A model generated the notes under the pieces. That model did not search any database. It saw nothing but the letters and a program-made list of their open reading frames with translations, and was not told the origin of the DNA. From Streptomyces olivaceus (GTDB lineage Bacteria > Actinomycetota > Actinomycetes > Streptomycetales > Streptomycetaceae), in contig NZ_JOFH01000011.1 in the NCBI RefSeq assembly GCF_000721235.1, positions 130,504-194,503 of the forward strand: DNA of 64,000 nt. The letters are read 5' to 3'. This document shows, one piece after another, positions 53,201-63,128 of this stretch (the first letter of the stretch is position 1; each line of letters begins with the position of its first letter). Made by a program: the position numbers and the translations under genes.

Positions 53201-53875
53201 TCAGTTGACGGCGGTCTGGCTGCCGGGCGCGCCCGGTTCCAGGGCGTCCAGCGCCCGCCTCAGCCCGGTGAGCTTGCGCTCCAGATGCGCAGCCGTCGCC
53301 ACCGCGGCCGCGTCCGTGGACTCGTCGCCCAACTGCTTGGAGAGGGCCTCCGCCTGCTCCTCCACGGCGGCCAACCGCGCCGACAGCTCGGCGAGCAGCC
53401 CCGCCGGCTCCTTGACCTCGCCGGCCTCCGCCTTGTCGTTGCCCTCCAACTGGAGCCGCAGCAGCGACGCCTGCTCGCGCAGCTGGCAGTTCTTCATGTA
53501 GAGCTCGACGAACACCGAGACCTTGGCGCGCAGCACCCAGGGGTCGAACGGCTTGGAGATGTAGTCCACCGCGCCCGCCGCGTAGCCGCGGAACGTGTGG
53601 TGGGGACCGTGGTTGATCGCGGTGAGGAAGATGATCGGGATGTCCCGGGTCCGCTCCCGCCGCTTGATGTGCGCGGCGGTCTCGAAACCGTCCATGCCCG
53701 GCATCTGGACGTCCAGCAGGATGACCGCGAAGTCGTCCGTGAGCAGCGCTTTGAGCGCTTCCTCCCCGGACGATGCCCGCACCAGCGTCTGATCGAGCGC
53801 CGAGAGGATCGCCTCCAGCGCCAGCAGATTCTCCGGCCGGTCATCGACCAGGAGGATCTTGGCCTTCTGCACCAT
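53201..53875 (-). CDS. osaB: Response regulator OsaB with C-terminal coiled coil
   Basis: 224 aa. Receiver: ILLVDDRPENLLALEAILSA, phospho-Asp in FAVILLDVQMPGMDGFETAA, Lys in GAVDYISKPFDPWVLRAKVS. No DNA-binding domain: residues 150-215 are a Glu/Lys/Ala heptad-like coiled coil (LLAELSARLAAVEEQAEALS). ATG at 53875 with GAGGAGGGC upstream. Position upstream of ftsK and downstream of the OsaA-type kinase fits OsaB of S. coelicolor, reported for osmotic adaptation (memory). Acts probably by protein-protein contacts. Confidence 0.92.
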   Translation of the reverse strand: MVQKAKILLVDDRPENLLALEAILSALDQTLVRASSGEEALKALLTDDFAVILLDVQMPGMDGFETAAHIKRRERTRDIPIIFLTAINHGPHHTFRGYAAGAVDYISKPFDPWVLRAKVSVFVELYMKNCQLREQASLLRLQLEGNDKAEAGEVKEPAGLLAELSARLAAVEEQAEALSKQLGDESTDAAAVATAAHLERKLTGLRRALDALEPGAPGSQTAVN

Positions 53876-53928
53876 GGCCCGCCCTCCTCGCCCCGGCGTG
53901 GGGCCTCCCCTGTCCGCAGGACTCGGCA

Positions 53929-53946
53929 CGGTACCGACCGGTACCG
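53929..53946. promoter_or_regulatory. Two CGGTACCG palindromes spaced one helical turn, upstream of osaB
   Basis: CGGTACCG occurs at 53929-53936 and again at 53939-53946, start-to-start 10 bp, in the predicted osaB leader. Each is self-complementary, so the pair could bind a dimer on one face of the DNA or fold in RNA. Confidence 0.35.
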
Positions 53947-54240
53947 CCCCGGGGGGCGACTCCCTTGCGCCGCCCGTCCTTGTGCCGGTCATCGTAGCCG
54001 CACCCCGCCTGTCGCCACACCCTGTCACCGTGATGTCACTGTGCACGTAGCAGAAACGCGGCGGGAGCCCAGAAGGTTCCCGGATTCCCGTACTTCTACA
54101 CGGCTTCGGGCACGCCGAGTCGGCGACTTGGCGCCGTCCCGGAGGTTCCCGCCGTGCACGTACACCCCACGTTCGCACACTGCCCCGGCGCGCCGCACGG
54201 AAGGTGCCCCTCCGTACTCCGCGCACCGTTCCCGGGTGTG

Positions 54241-54271
54241 CCCCCGGAGGCCTTCTCCGAAGCCTCGGGGG
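54241..54271 (-). terminator. Terminator after osaA
   Basis: CCCCCGGAGGC and GCCTCGGGGG pair over ten bases with one bulged base and a 10-nt loop. Begins about 24 bp past the osaA stop. Confidence 0.65.
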
Positions 54272-54294
54272 GCACCTTCACGAACGCCCGGCGA

Positions 54295-57200
54295 TCACTC
54301 CGCCCGCATCCACTGCTGCATCACCGTCAGCAGGTGGTCGGGGTCTACCGGCTTCGTGACGTAGTCGGACGCGCCCGACTCGATCGCCTTCTCCCGGTCG
54401 CCCTTCATCGCCTTCGCGGTCAGCGCGATGATCGGCAGCCCGGCGAACTGCGGCATCCGGCGGATCGCCGTGGTCGTCGCGTACCCGTCCATCTCGGGCA
54501 TCATGATGTCCATCAGGACGACCGCCACGTCCTCGTGCTGCTCCAGGACCTCGATGCCCTCGCGCCCGTTCTCGGCGTACAGGACGGACAGCCCGTGCTG
54601 TTCCAGCACGCTGGTGAGCGCGAAGACGTTGCGGATGTCGTCGTCGACGATCAGCACCTTCTGCCCGCCGAACCTGATGCCCCGGGTCGACCGCGGCGAC
54701 GTTCCCTGCTCGTCGGCCGACTGCCGCTCGCGCACCGCGGGCAGCTCCTCGGCCCCGGGCGACCGGTGGCGGTTCCGGAACAGCGGGGCGGCACCGTTGT
54801 GCGGGTCCTGGTACGTGGTCGCCTCGGCCGGCCCCCGGTCCTCCGTGCCCGGCGGCAGCTCCGGGACCCCGGCAGACACCGGAGGCGCGCCGGCCTCGGC
54901 GGAGGGCAGGGCCTGCGGGTAGCCGTTGGGAGGCAGCTCGCTCGGGTGCAGCGGTAGGTAGAGCGTGAAGGTGGAGCCGCGGCCCGGTTCGCTCTGCGCG
55001 TGGATCTCGCCGCCCAGCAGCTGCGCGATCTCCCGCGAGATGGACAGCCCGAGGCCCGTACCGCCGTACTTGCGGCTGGTGGTGCCGTCGGCCTGCTTGA
55101 ACGCCTCGAAGATCACCTGCATCTTGCTGGCCGCGATCCCGATGCCCGTGTCGCTCACGGAGAACGCGATCAGCTCGGCGTCCGGGTCGTTCGTCGAACC
55201 GGCCTCCAGCAACTGCTCCCGGATGCGCCGCGGAACCTCGTCCCGGGCCGGCCTGATGACCAGCTCGACCGAGCCCGAGTCGGTGAACTTCACCGCGTTG
55301 GACAGCAGGTTGCGCAGCACCTGGAGCAGCCGCTGCTCGTCGGTGTGCATGGTCGCGGGCAGCCCCGGCGACACCCGCACCGACAGGTCCAGGCCCTTCT
55401 CCGCGCTCAGCGGCCGGAAGGTGGCCTCCACGTAGTCCACGAGCTGGACGAGTGCGATGCGCGTCGGGGAGACGTCCATCTTCCCCGCGTCGACCTTCGA
55501 CAGGTCAAGGATGTCGTTGATGAGCTGGAGCAGGTCGGAACCGGCTCCGTGGATCGTCTCGGCGAACTCGACCTGCTTCGGGGAGAGGTTCGCGTCGGCG
55601 TTGTCGGCGAGGAGCTTGGCCAGGATCAGCAGCGAGTTGAGCGGCGTACGCAGCTCGTGCGACATGTTGGCCAGGAACTCGCTCTTGTAGCGCATCGAGA
55701 CCGCGAGTTGCTCGGCGCGCTCCTCCAGGACCTGCCGCGCCTCCTCGATCTCGGTGTTCTTCACCTCGATGTCGCGGTTCTGCTGCGCCAGCAGCTCGGC
55801 CTTCTCCTCCAGCTCGGCGTTGGAGGACTGGAGCGCCTTCTGCCGCTGCTCCAACTCGGCGGACCGCTCCCGCAGCTGCTCGGTCAGCTCCTGCGACTGG
55901 CTCAGCAGCACCTCGGTCTTGGTGTTGACGGAGATGGTGTTGACGCTGGTCGCGATCATCTCGGCGATCTGGTTGAGGAAGTCCTTCTGGATGTGCGTGA
56001 ACGGCGTGAAGGACGCCAGCTCGATGACGCCGAGCACCTGCCCCTCGAACAGCACCGGCAGGACGATGACCTGGGCGGGCGGCGCCTCCCCGAGCCCGGA
56101 GGAGATCTTCAGGTAGCCGCTCGGCGCGTTCTCCACCAGGATGGTGCGCTTCTCCTGGGCGGCCGTGCCGACCAGCGCCTCCCCCGGCCGGAACGAGGTC
56201 GGCATGGACCCCATCGAGTAGCCGTACGACCCGAGCATCCGCAGCTCGTACGGGTCACCGTCGGCACCGGCCTGCTCCTGGCCGTCGGCCAGCGGCATCG
56301 CGAGGAAGAACGCCCCGTGCTGCGCCGAGACCACCGGCGTCAGCTCGCTCATGATCAGCGAGGCCACGTCCTGGAGGTCGCGGCGGCCCTGCATCAGGCC
56401 GGAGATCCGGGCGAGGTTGCCCTTGAGCCAGTCCTGCTCCTTGTTGGCGATCGTGGTGTCGCGCAGGTTGGCGATCATCTTGTTGATGTAGTCCTGCAGC
56501 TCGGAGATCTCGCCCGAGGCGTCCACGTCGATCTTGAGGTTCAGGTCTCCGCGCGTCACCGCGGTCGCCACGCGCGCGATGGCACGCACCTGCCGGGTCA
56601 GGTTCCCGGCCATCTCGTTCACGGACTCCGTCAGGTCGCGCCAGGTGCCGTCCACGTCCCGCACCCGCGCCTGACCGCCCAGCTGCCCCTCGGTGCCCAC
56701 CTCGCGGGCCACGCGGGTGACCTCCTCGGCGAACGACGACAGCTGGTCGACCATCGTGTTGATGGTCGTCTTCAGCTCCAGGATCTCGCCCCGCGCGTCG
56801 ATGTCGATCTTCTTGGTCAGGTCGCCCTTGGCGATCGCCGTCGTGACCATGGCGATGTTGCGCACCTGACCGGTCAGATTGGACGCCATCTGGTTCACCG
56901 ACTCGGTGAGGTCCTTCCAGGTGCCCGACACGCCCGGCACGTGCGCCTGACCGCCCAGGATGCCGTCCGTGCCCACCTCGCGGGCCACCTTGGTGACCTG
57001 GTCCGCGAAGGAACTCAGCGTCTTCACCATGGTGTTGAACGTGTCGGCGAGCTGCGCGACCTCGCCGCGCGCCTCGATCGTCACCGTACGCGTCAGGTCG
57101 CCGTTGGCGACGGCGGCGGCCACCTGGGAGATGTTGCGCACCTGCACGGTGAGGTTCTTCGCCATCAGGTTGACGTTGTCGCTGAGGTCCTTCCAGATGC

Positions 57201-59766
57201 CGACGACGCCGGGCACGTGCGCCTGGCCGCCCAGGATGCCTTCCGTGCCCACCTCGCGGGCCATCCGCGTGACCTGCTCGGCGAAGGACGACAGCTGGTC
57301 CACCATCGTGTTGACGGTGGTGACCAGTTCGAGGATCTCGCCCTTGGCGTCGACGGTGATCTTCTTCGACAGGTCGCCCTTGGCCACCGCGGTGGTGACC
57401 TCGGCGATGTTGCGGACCTGCATGGTCAGGTTGTTGGCCATGCCGTTCACGGACTGCGTGAGGTCCTTCCAGGTGCCGGAGACGCCCTGCACCTCGGCCT
57501 GGCCGCCGAGGATGCCCTCGGTGCCCACCTCGCGCGCGACGCGCGTCACCTCCTGGGCGAACGACGACAGCTGGTCCACCATCGTGTTCAGGGTGTTCTT
57601 CAGCTCCAGGATCTCGCCGCGCGCGTCCACGGTGATCTTCTGGGAGAGGTCACCGCGCGCCACCGCCGTCGCGACCTGCGCGATGTTGCGCACCTGCGCG
57701 GTGAGGTTGCCGGCCATGCCGTTCACCGAGTCGGTGAGGTCGCGCCACACACCGGCGACGCCGGGCACCTGCGCCTGACCGCCGAGGCGGCCCTCCGTAC
57801 CCACCTCGCGGGCGACCCGGGTGACCTGCTCGGCGAAGGACGACAGCTGGTCCACCATCGTGTTGATGGTGTTCTTCAGCTCCAGGATCTCGCCGCGCGC
57901 GTCGACGTCGATCTTCTGCGACAGGTCGCCGCGCGCGACGGCCGTCGTCACCTGGGCGATGTTGCGCACCTGGGAGGTCAGATTGCCGGCCATGGAGTTG
58001 ACGGAGTCCGTCAGCTCCTTCCAGGTCCCCGACACGCCGTCGACCCGGGCCTGACCGCCGAGGCGGCCCTCCGTACCCACGTCCCGGGCCATCCGCGTCA
58101 CCTGGTCGGCGAAGCTGGAGAGCTGGTCCACCATCGTGTTCACGGTGTTCTTCAGCTGGAGCATCTCGCCGGAGACGTCCACGGTGACCTTCTGCGACAG
58201 GTCGCCGTTGGCCACCGCCGTCGTCACCTGCGCGATGTTCCTCACCTGACCGGTGAGGTTGCGGAACGCGGTGTTGACGGAGTCCGTGAGGTCCTTCCAC
58301 GTCCCCGCCGCCCCCGGCACCTGCGCCTGACCGCCCAGCTCGCCCTCGACACCGACCTCCCGGGCCACCCGCGTGACCTCGGCACCGAAGGCGGACAGCT
58401 GGTCCACCATCGTGTTGACGGTGTTCTTCAGCTCCAGCATCTCGCCGGCCACGTCCACCGTGACCTTCTGCGACAGGTCACCGCTGGCCACCGCCGTCGT
58501 CACCGCGGCGATGTCCCGCACCTGCGTGGTCAGGTTCCGGAAGACGGTGTTGACGGAGTCCGTCAGGTCCTTCCAGATACCGGCCGCGCCCGGCACGTTC
58601 GCCTGCCCGCCGAGCTGACCCTCCCCGCCCGTCTCGTTCGCCACGCGCGTGACCTCGTCCGCGAAGATCCGCAGCGTCTCGGTCATCTGGTTGATCGTCT
58701 CGGCGAGCTGCGCGACCTCGCCCCGGGCCGGCACCGTCACCTTCTTCGACAGGTCGCCGTTGGCGACCGCCGTCGTCACATGGGAGATCTCCCGCACCTG
58801 GGCCGTCAGGTTCCCGGCCATGGTGTTGACGGAGTCGGTCAGCTCCTTCCACACCCCGGCCACGCCCGGCACCTGCGCCTGACCGCCCAGGGCACCCTCG
58901 GTGCCCACCTCCCGGGCGACGCGTGTCACCTCGGACGAGAACGCCGAGAGCTGGTCCACCATCGTGTTGACGGTGTTCTTCAGCTCCAGCATCTCGCCGG
59001 CCACGTGCACGGTGACCTTGCGGGACAGATCGCCCTTGGCCACCGCCGTCGTCACCAGCGCGATGTCCCGCACCTGGGCGGTGAGCCGGTACGCCATGGT
59101 GTTGACGGAGTCCGTCAGGTCCTTCCACGAACCCGACATCCCGCGCACCCGGGCCTGACCGCCCAGTTTGCCCTCGGTACCGACCTCGCTGGCCACCCGC
59201 GTGACCTCGTCCGTGAACGTCGACAACTGGTCGACCAGGTTGTTCACGGTCCGGCCGACCTTCAGGAACTCACCGCGCAGCGGCTGCCCGGTGCCCTCCT
59301 CGCTCTGAGTCCGCAGCTCCATGCGGGGCGACAGATCACCGTCCGCCACCGCCGACAGCACCCGGCTGACCTCGGAGACGGGCCGCACGAGGTCGTCCAC
59401 CAGCGCGTTCGAGTTGTCGATCGCGGTCGCCCAGGAACCCTCGCAGGCCCCCGTCTCCAGCCGTTCCGTGAGCTTCCCCTCACGCCCGACCGTGCGCCGC
59501 ACCCGCGCCAGCTCACCCGTGAGGTGGAGGTTGCGGTCGGCCACCTCGTTGAAGACCGCCGCGATCTCCGACATCACGCCGTCGCCGGACACCGTGAGCC
59601 GCCTGCGGAAATTGCCCTCCCGCATGGACACGAGCGCTGCGAGGAGCCGGTTCAGCGCGGCCGTGTCCACCGTCGTACTGCCGCCCCGCGTCTTGCCCTT
59701 ATTACTCTGGGACTGTCCGCCTTTCGCGCGCGTCTTCGTGGCCCGCGTCGCTGCGCCAGACTCCAC
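54295..59766 (-). CDS. osaA: Giant hybrid histidine kinase OsaA with tandem HAMP array
   Basis: 1823 aa. No membrane helix. From about residue 40 to 1110 there are about twelve HAMP units, ten of them near-identical with a 92-residue period ([20 protein letters not shown], [20 protein letters not shown]). A GAF domain (about 1130-1270) and a long coiled coil follow. The HisKA box [20 protein letters not shown] (His about 1368) precedes an ATPase with [20 protein letters not shown] and a C-terminal receiver ([14 protein letters not shown]; Asp in [14 protein letters not shown]). GTG at 59766 with GGGAGGG upstream. Soluble cytoplasmic sensor, matching OsaA of the S. coelicolor osmotic system. 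Confidence 0.95.
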   Translation of the reverse strand: MESGAATRATKTRAKGGQSQSNKGKTRGGSTTVDTAALNRLLAALVSMREGNFRRRLTVSGDGVMSEIAAVFNEVADRNLHLTGELARVRRTVGREGKLTERLETGACEGSWATAIDNSNALVDDLVRPVSEVSRVLSAVADGDLSPRMELRTQSEEGTGQPLRGEFLKVGRTVNNLVDQLSTFTDEVTRVASEVGTEGKLGGQARVRGMSGSWKDLTDSVNTMAYRLTAQVRDIALVTTAVAKGDLSRKVTVHVAGEMLELKNTVNTMVDQLSAFSSEVTRVAREVGTEGALGGQAQVPGVAGVWKELTDSVNTMAGNLTAQVREISHVTTAVANGDLSKKVTVPARGEVAQLAETINQMTETLRIFADEVTRVANETGGEGQLGGQANVPGAAGIWKDLTDSVNTVFRNLTTQVRDIAAVTTAVASGDLSQKVTVDVAGEMLELKNTVNTMVDQLSAFGAEVTRVAREVGVEGELGGQAQVPGAAGTWKDLTDSVNTAFRNLTGQVRNIAQVTTAVANGDLSQKVTVDVSGEMLQLKNTVNTMVDQLSSFADQVTRMARDVGTEGRLGGQARVDGVSGTWKELTDSVNSMAGNLTSQVRNIAQVTTAVARGDLSQKIDVDARGEILELKNTINTMVDQLSSFAEQVTRVAREVGTEGRLGGQAQVPGVAGVWRDLTDSVNGMAGNLTAQVRNIAQVATAVARGDLSQKITVDARGEILELKNTLNTMVDQLSSFAQEVTRVAREVGTEGILGGQAEVQGVSGTWKDLTQSVNGMANNLTMQVRNIAEVTTAVAKGDLSKKITVDAKGEILELVTTVNTMVDQLSSFAEQVTRMAREVGTEGILGGQAHVPGVVGIWKDLSDNVNLMAKNLTVQVRNISQVAAAVANGDLTRTVTIEARGEVAQLADTFNTMVKTLSSFADQVTKVAREVGTDGILGGQAHVPGVSGTWKDLTESVNQMASNLTGQVRNIAMVTTAIAKGDLTKKIDIDARGEILELKTTINTMVDQLSSFAEEVTRVAREVGTEGQLGGQARVRDVDGTWRDLTESVNEMAGNLTRQVRAIARVATAVTRGDLNLKIDVDASGEISELQDYINKMIANLRDTTIANKEQDWLKGNLARISGLMQGRRDLQDVASLIMSELTPVVSAQHGAFFLAMPLADGQEQAGADGDPYELRMLGSYGYSMGSMPTSFRPGEALVGTAAQEKRTILVENAPSGYLKISSGLGEAPPAQVIVLPVLFEGQVLGVIELASFTPFTHIQKDFLNQIAEMIATSVNTISVNTKTEVLLSQSQELTEQLRERSAELEQRQKALQSSNAELEEKAELLAQQNRDIEVKNTEIEEARQVLEERAEQLAVSMRYKSEFLANMSHELRTPLNSLLILAKLLADNADANLSPKQVEFAETIHGAGSDLLQLINDILDLSKVDAGKMDVSPTRIALVQLVDYVEATFRPLSAEKGLDLSVRVSPGLPATMHTDEQRLLQVLRNLLSNAVKFTDSGSVELVIRPARDEVPRRIREQLLEAGSTNDPDAELIAFSVSDTGIGIAASKMQVIFEAFKQADGTTSRKYGGTGLGLSISREIAQLLGGEIHAQSEPGRGSTFTLYLPLHPSELPPNGYPQALPSAEAGAPPVSAGVPELPPGTEDRGPAEATTYQDPHNGAAPLFRNRHRSPGAEELPAVRERQSADEQGTSPRSTRGIRFGGQKVLIVDDDIRNVFALTSVLEQHGLSVLYAENGREGIEVLEQHEDVAVVLMDIMMPEMDGYATTTAIRRMPQFAGLPIIALTAKAMKGDREKAIESGASDYVTKPVDPDHLLTVMQQWMRAE
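56490..59230. repeat. 276-bp tandem repeats encoding HAMP units
   Basis: Conserved blocks such as the GGTCCACCATCGTGTT segment recur at a steady 276-bp period (for example near 57571, 57847, 58123, 58399). DNA identity between neighbouring units is high, reflecting duplication inside the osaA gene. Confidence 0.9.
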
Positions 59767-60078
59767 TGTGTCCCTCCCGCAGGGGTCGACCGATACTGCT
59801 GTGTCCGCCCGCCACCGCGCGACGGACCGGTTACTGCCGAGTACTGCCAGTGCTGCCGGGTGACCCGGACCGGCTCACCGGACCGCGTCCAGGGGCTGCT
59901 GCCCACCCCACTCGGCGCGCATTCACCTGCCCGGACCTCACAAGCAGCCTTCCCAGTGTTTCACCCCCGCCGAACCAGGCCATAACAGTTCGGCAGCTTC
60001 GCACACCGTCCGCACACCCTCTGGGCGGAAACACTGCAGACCGGCATCCGCACGGACGGCGAAGGTAAGTAACCTTGC
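59767..60078. other. Divergent osaA-osaC regulatory region (312 bp)
   Basis: No gene. Contains repeated CAGTA-type words near 59830-59855, a lower-GC patch (59975-60000), and AAGGTAAGTAACCTT (60062-60076), an inverted repeat with 5-bp arms directly before the osaC ATG. No consensus vegetative or sigma-B promoter could be read with confidence. Confidence 0.4.
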
Positions 60079-62904
60079 ATGCGGCTGTCCAGCCAAGCCG
60101 GTGCGTCCGGTCTGGGCGGTGGTACAGGAGACGAAGCGGGCATCGGAGGGGCGGCCGGAATGACCACCGGACTGATCCCGGGGGAACAGCCCCCGGATCC
60201 CGGGCCGACGGGCGGGGTGCCGCAGCAGCGGCACGAGCCGGCCGGCCATGAGGCCGTGCACGGGGAGAGAGGGAGTTCTGTGATCACCGCGCGCGCGGCC
60301 GCCAGCTTCGAGCCCGTCGGGCGGTCCGTGGCGAGCGCCCGGTCCTTCGTCCGCGACACGCTCCAGGGCTGGGGCCATGCGGACATCATCGACGACGCCG
60401 TGGTCCTCACCAGTGAACTGGTGACCAACGCCGTGGTCCACGCCGGCACCACCGCGGACGTCCTGTGCCTGCGCAGCGACGACGGCGTACGGATCGAGGT
60501 CGCCGACCACTACCCCGAACGCGAGGTCCCCCTCCAGGGGTCTCCCGCCGACATGGGCAGCCCCGACCGCGAGGGCGGCCGCGGGCTCCAGTTGTGCGCG
60601 GCCCTGGCCGACCGCTGGGGCGTCGAGTACACGCCCACCCTGAAGAACGTCTGGTTCCACCTCCACCTGCCCGAGCGCCCGGTCGGCACCCGCGCCGCCG
60701 GCCCCTCCCTCCCCGCCGACCTGCTGCCCCTGGCCGACGGCCGGGTCCGCGTCGCCGTCGTCCAGATCGACCGCACCGGCGCCGTCACGTCGTGGAACGA
60801 GGACGCCGAGGACCTCTTCGGCTACCCCGCCGACCAGGTCACCGGAAAGCCGCTGACCGACCTCGCCGCCTGGCCGCACACCCCGGGCACCAGCACCGGC
60901 ATCGCCGAGGCACTCCAGCTCTCCCGCTGGGAGGGCAGCTACGGCATAAGGGACGCCCGCGGCCGCGTCACCCCGGTCTACGCCTCCCACCTCCGCGTCC
61001 GCGACGCCGGCGGCGAACCGTCCACGGTGTGCCTCCTCGTCCGCGACCACGAACGCGCGGTGCTGCAGACGCCGCTGCGCGTGCCGTCCGCGGACAGCCC
61101 CGCCACGGAGGGCCAGAGCACCGACCCCTTCGAGGTGTTCATCGGGTCCCCCGCCCCGGACGACCTCGACGGCCTCCTCCAGCGCACGGTCGAACGCGCC
61201 CGCGACATGCTCGACGCGGACGCCGCCTTCCTGCTCCTGGCGACCGACGACGAGACGGAGCTGGAAGTCCGCGCCTCCACCGGTCTGCCCTCCGCCCGCC
61301 AGCGGTTCGCCCGCGTCCCCGTCGAGGCGGGCCCCGGCCGATACGGCTCCGCCCGCATGCCCGCCGTCCACGACGACCTGGAGGCCGTCCCCGGCGCGGT
61401 CCCGCTCCTGAACAGCACGGGCATGCGCTCGGTCGTCACCGTCCCCCTCAAGGTCGAAGGGCGCCTCACCGGTTCCCTCGGCGTCGCCGCGGAGGCCCCC
61501 GGCCGGTACTCCAACGAGGAGGCGCTGCGCCTCCAGTTCGCGGCCGACCGCATCGCGCTGGCCGTCGAGTCGGCGCGCCTCGGCGAGCTGGAACGGCTGC
61601 GCCGCGGCTCCCTCAGCTTCCTCGTCGAGGCCTCCGACCTCCTCGCGGGCACCCTGGACCGCGACCAGACGCTGGCCCTGATGGCCCAGATGACGGTCCC
61701 GACCCTGGCCACCTGGTGCGCCGTCTACACGATCGCCGACCAGTCCTCGGACCCGTACCTCTCCTACGTCCTGCACGAGGACGAGGAGTTGATCGACGGC
61801 ATCAAGTCCCTGCTGTCGAAGATCGCACCGCCCGACCCGGTCCCCACCCCGGGCGCCCGCGTCTGGACGGCCCCCGCCGAGATGGCCCACCAGGCGGCGC
61901 TGCGCACCTCCATGCGCGACCTGGGCCTCAGCGGCGGCCCGGCACAGCCCCTGAGCACCGGCATCGGCCCGACCCTCGCGACGGCCTCCGCCGTCGGCGG
62001 CGAGACGGTCGTCCTCCCGCTGGTCGCCCGCAACCGCGTCATCGGCATGCTCACCCTCGGCAAGCCCACCGACGACCACTTCCGCCAGGAGATCCTGGAG
62101 CTCGCCGAGGACCTGTCCCGCCGGGCCGCCCTGGCCCTGGACAACGCCCGCCTGTACTCGGAGCGCACGGCCATCAGCCAGTCCCTCCAGCGCAGCCTGC
62201 TGCCCCCGGAACTCCCCGTCGTGGACGGCGTCGAGGTCGACGTCATCTACCGCGCGGCCGGCGAGGGCAACGAGGTCGGCGGCGACTTCTACGACCTCTT
62301 CCCGATCAGCGACGACGCGTACGGCTTCGCCATCGGCGACGTCTGCGGTACGGGACCCAACGCGGCGGCCGTCACGGGCCTCGCCCGGCACGCCCTGCGC
62401 CTGCTGGCCCGCGAGGGCCTGAGCGGCCCGGAGGTGCTGCAGCGCCTCAACTCCGCCATCCTCGACGAGGGCGCCCGCAGCCGCTTCCTCACGCTGCTGT
62501 ACGGCGAGATGCGCCCGCAGGACGACGGCAGCGCCGAACTGAAGGTGGTCTGCGCCGGCCACCCCCTCCCGCTCCGCCTGCGCCAGAACGGCACGGTCGA
62601 ACCGGCCGCCGAGCCGCAGCCGCTCCTCGGCGTCATCGAGGACCTGGAGCTCTACGAGCAGACGGTCACCCTCGACCCGGGCGACGTCCTGCTCTGTGTC
62701 ACGGACGGCGTCACCGAACGCCGCGAGGGCACCCGCATGCTGGGCGACGACGGCCTCGCCGACGTCCTCACCTCGTGCACCGGCCTGACGGCGGGCGCGG
62801 TGGCCGCCCGGATCATGCGCGCGGTCGAGCGCTTCGCGTCGGACGCCCCGTCCGACGACATGGCGATCCTCGCGATGCGCGTCCCGGAACCCCACGCGGA
62901 TTAG
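60079..62904 (+). CDS. osaC: OsaC-like multidomain regulator: anti-sigma-type ATPase, PAS, GAF and PP2C phosphatase
   Basis: 941 aa. An RsbW-like kinase domain (DDAVVLTSELVTNAVVHAGT near residue 115, GGRGLQLCAALADRWG), then PAS (VVQIDRTGAVTSWNEDAEDL), one or two GAF domains (about 360-700), and a SpoIIE/RsbU PP2C domain (YRAAGEGNEVGGDFYDLFPI, AIGDVCGTGPNAAAVTG, DDMAILAMR). Both kinase and phosphatase ends of a partner-switching system are in one chain. Divergent from osaA. I recall S. coelicolor OsaC here, modulating sigma-B after osmotic stress. ATG 60079 is the most upstream sensible start; the first 65 residues are Gly/Pro-rich and a later start is possible. Confidence 0.92.
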   Translation: MRLSSQAGASGLGGGTGDEAGIGGAAGMTTGLIPGEQPPDPGPTGGVPQQRHEPAGHEAVHGERGSSVITARAAASFEPVGRSVASARSFVRDTLQGWGHADIIDDAVVLTSELVTNAVVHAGTTADVLCLRSDDGVRIEVADHYPEREVPLQGSPADMGSPDREGGRGLQLCAALADRWGVEYTPTLKNVWFHLHLPERPVGTRAAGPSLPADLLPLADGRVRVAVVQIDRTGAVTSWNEDAEDLFGYPADQVTGKPLTDLAAWPHTPGTSTGIAEALQLSRWEGSYGIRDARGRVTPVYASHLRVRDAGGEPSTVCLLVRDHERAVLQTPLRVPSADSPATEGQSTDPFEVFIGSPAPDDLDGLLQRTVERARDMLDADAAFLLLATDDETELEVRASTGLPSARQRFARVPVEAGPGRYGSARMPAVHDDLEAVPGAVPLLNSTGMRSVVTVPLKVEGRLTGSLGVAAEAPGRYSNEEALRLQFAADRIALAVESARLGELERLRRGSLSFLVEASDLLAGTLDRDQTLALMAQMTVPTLATWCAVYTIADQSSDPYLSYVLHEDEELIDGIKSLLSKIAPPDPVPTPGARVWTAPAEMAHQAALRTSMRDLGLSGGPAQPLSTGIGPTLATASAVGGETVVLPLVARNRVIGMLTLGKPTDDHFRQEILELAEDLSRRAALALDNARLYSERTAISQSLQRSLLPPELPVVDGVEVDVIYRAAGEGNEVGGDFYDLFPISDDAYGFAIGDVCGTGPNAAAVTGLARHALRLLAREGLSGPEVLQRLNSAILDEGARSRFLTLLYGEMRPQDDGSAELKVVCAGHPLPLRLRQNGTVEPAAEPQPLLGVIEDLELYEQTVTLDPGDVLLCVTDGVTERREGTRMLGDDGLADVLTSCTGLTAGAVAARIMRAVERFASDAPSDDMAILAMRVPEPHAD

Positions 62905-62943
62905 CCCCGCACGGGCCGCGGCACCCGGCGCCCGGACATGAAT

Positions 62944-62971
62944 AAGGCCCCGCCCGAATGGGCGGGGCCTT
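62944..62971. terminator. Bidirectional terminator between osaC and tRNA-Thr
   Basis: Perfect 12-bp stem AAGGCCCCGCCC / GGGCGGGGCCTT with loop GAAT; A-rich before and TTCC after, so usable from both sides. Confidence 0.9.
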
Positions 62972-62979
62972 TCCGTCGG

Positions 62980-63052
62980 AGCCCCCAAACGGAATCGAAC
63001 CGTTGACCTTCTCCTTACCATGGAGACGCTCTGCCGACTGAGCTATAGGGGC
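62980..63052 (-). tRNA. tRNA-Thr (anticodon GGT)
   Basis: 73 nt on the minus strand, starting GCCCCTATAGCTCAG. Acceptor GCCCCTA pairs with TGGGGGC, discriminator T. Anticodon stem TCTCC/GGAGA encloses loop ATGGTAA, giving GGT. T-arm AACGG-TTCGATT-CCGTT. CCA is not encoded. Reads ACC (and ACU) Thr codons. Confidence 0.97.
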
Positions 63053-63128
63053 CTGTCGCTTTCCGGGTTTCCCCGGCCGCAACGGAATAGATCATACCCC
63101 GAACAGGTCGGTGCTCCCAACCACGGAT

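Larger units (their letters stand above)
53876..54294. other. osaB upstream / osaA downstream region (419 bp)
   Basis: No gene. On the minus strand TACGAT (53991-53996) is a good -10 for osaB, giving a leader of about 100 nt; its -35 is unclear. The leader holds two CGGTACCG palindromes one helical turn apart (53929-53936, 53939-53946). The osaA terminator hairpin is at 54241-54271. Confidence 0.5.

Noticed and set aside
56490..59230. Regular 276-bp repeats considered as a CRISPR or satellite array
   Set aside because: They are coding HAMP units in one open frame; unit length, lack of unique spacers and protein conservation rule out CRISPR.
55000..59985. Very long open frame on the plus strand (over 1600 codons) opposite osaA
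   Set aside because: It is the mirror of a high-GC gene with repeated HAMP units; composition is Arg/His/Gly/Val-rich with no domain, and codon bias supports the minus strand.
62980..63128. tRNA-Thr considered as an integration site for a mobile element
   Set aside because: No integrase gene, no second copy of the tRNA 3' end and no atypical DNA is visible next to it within the window.
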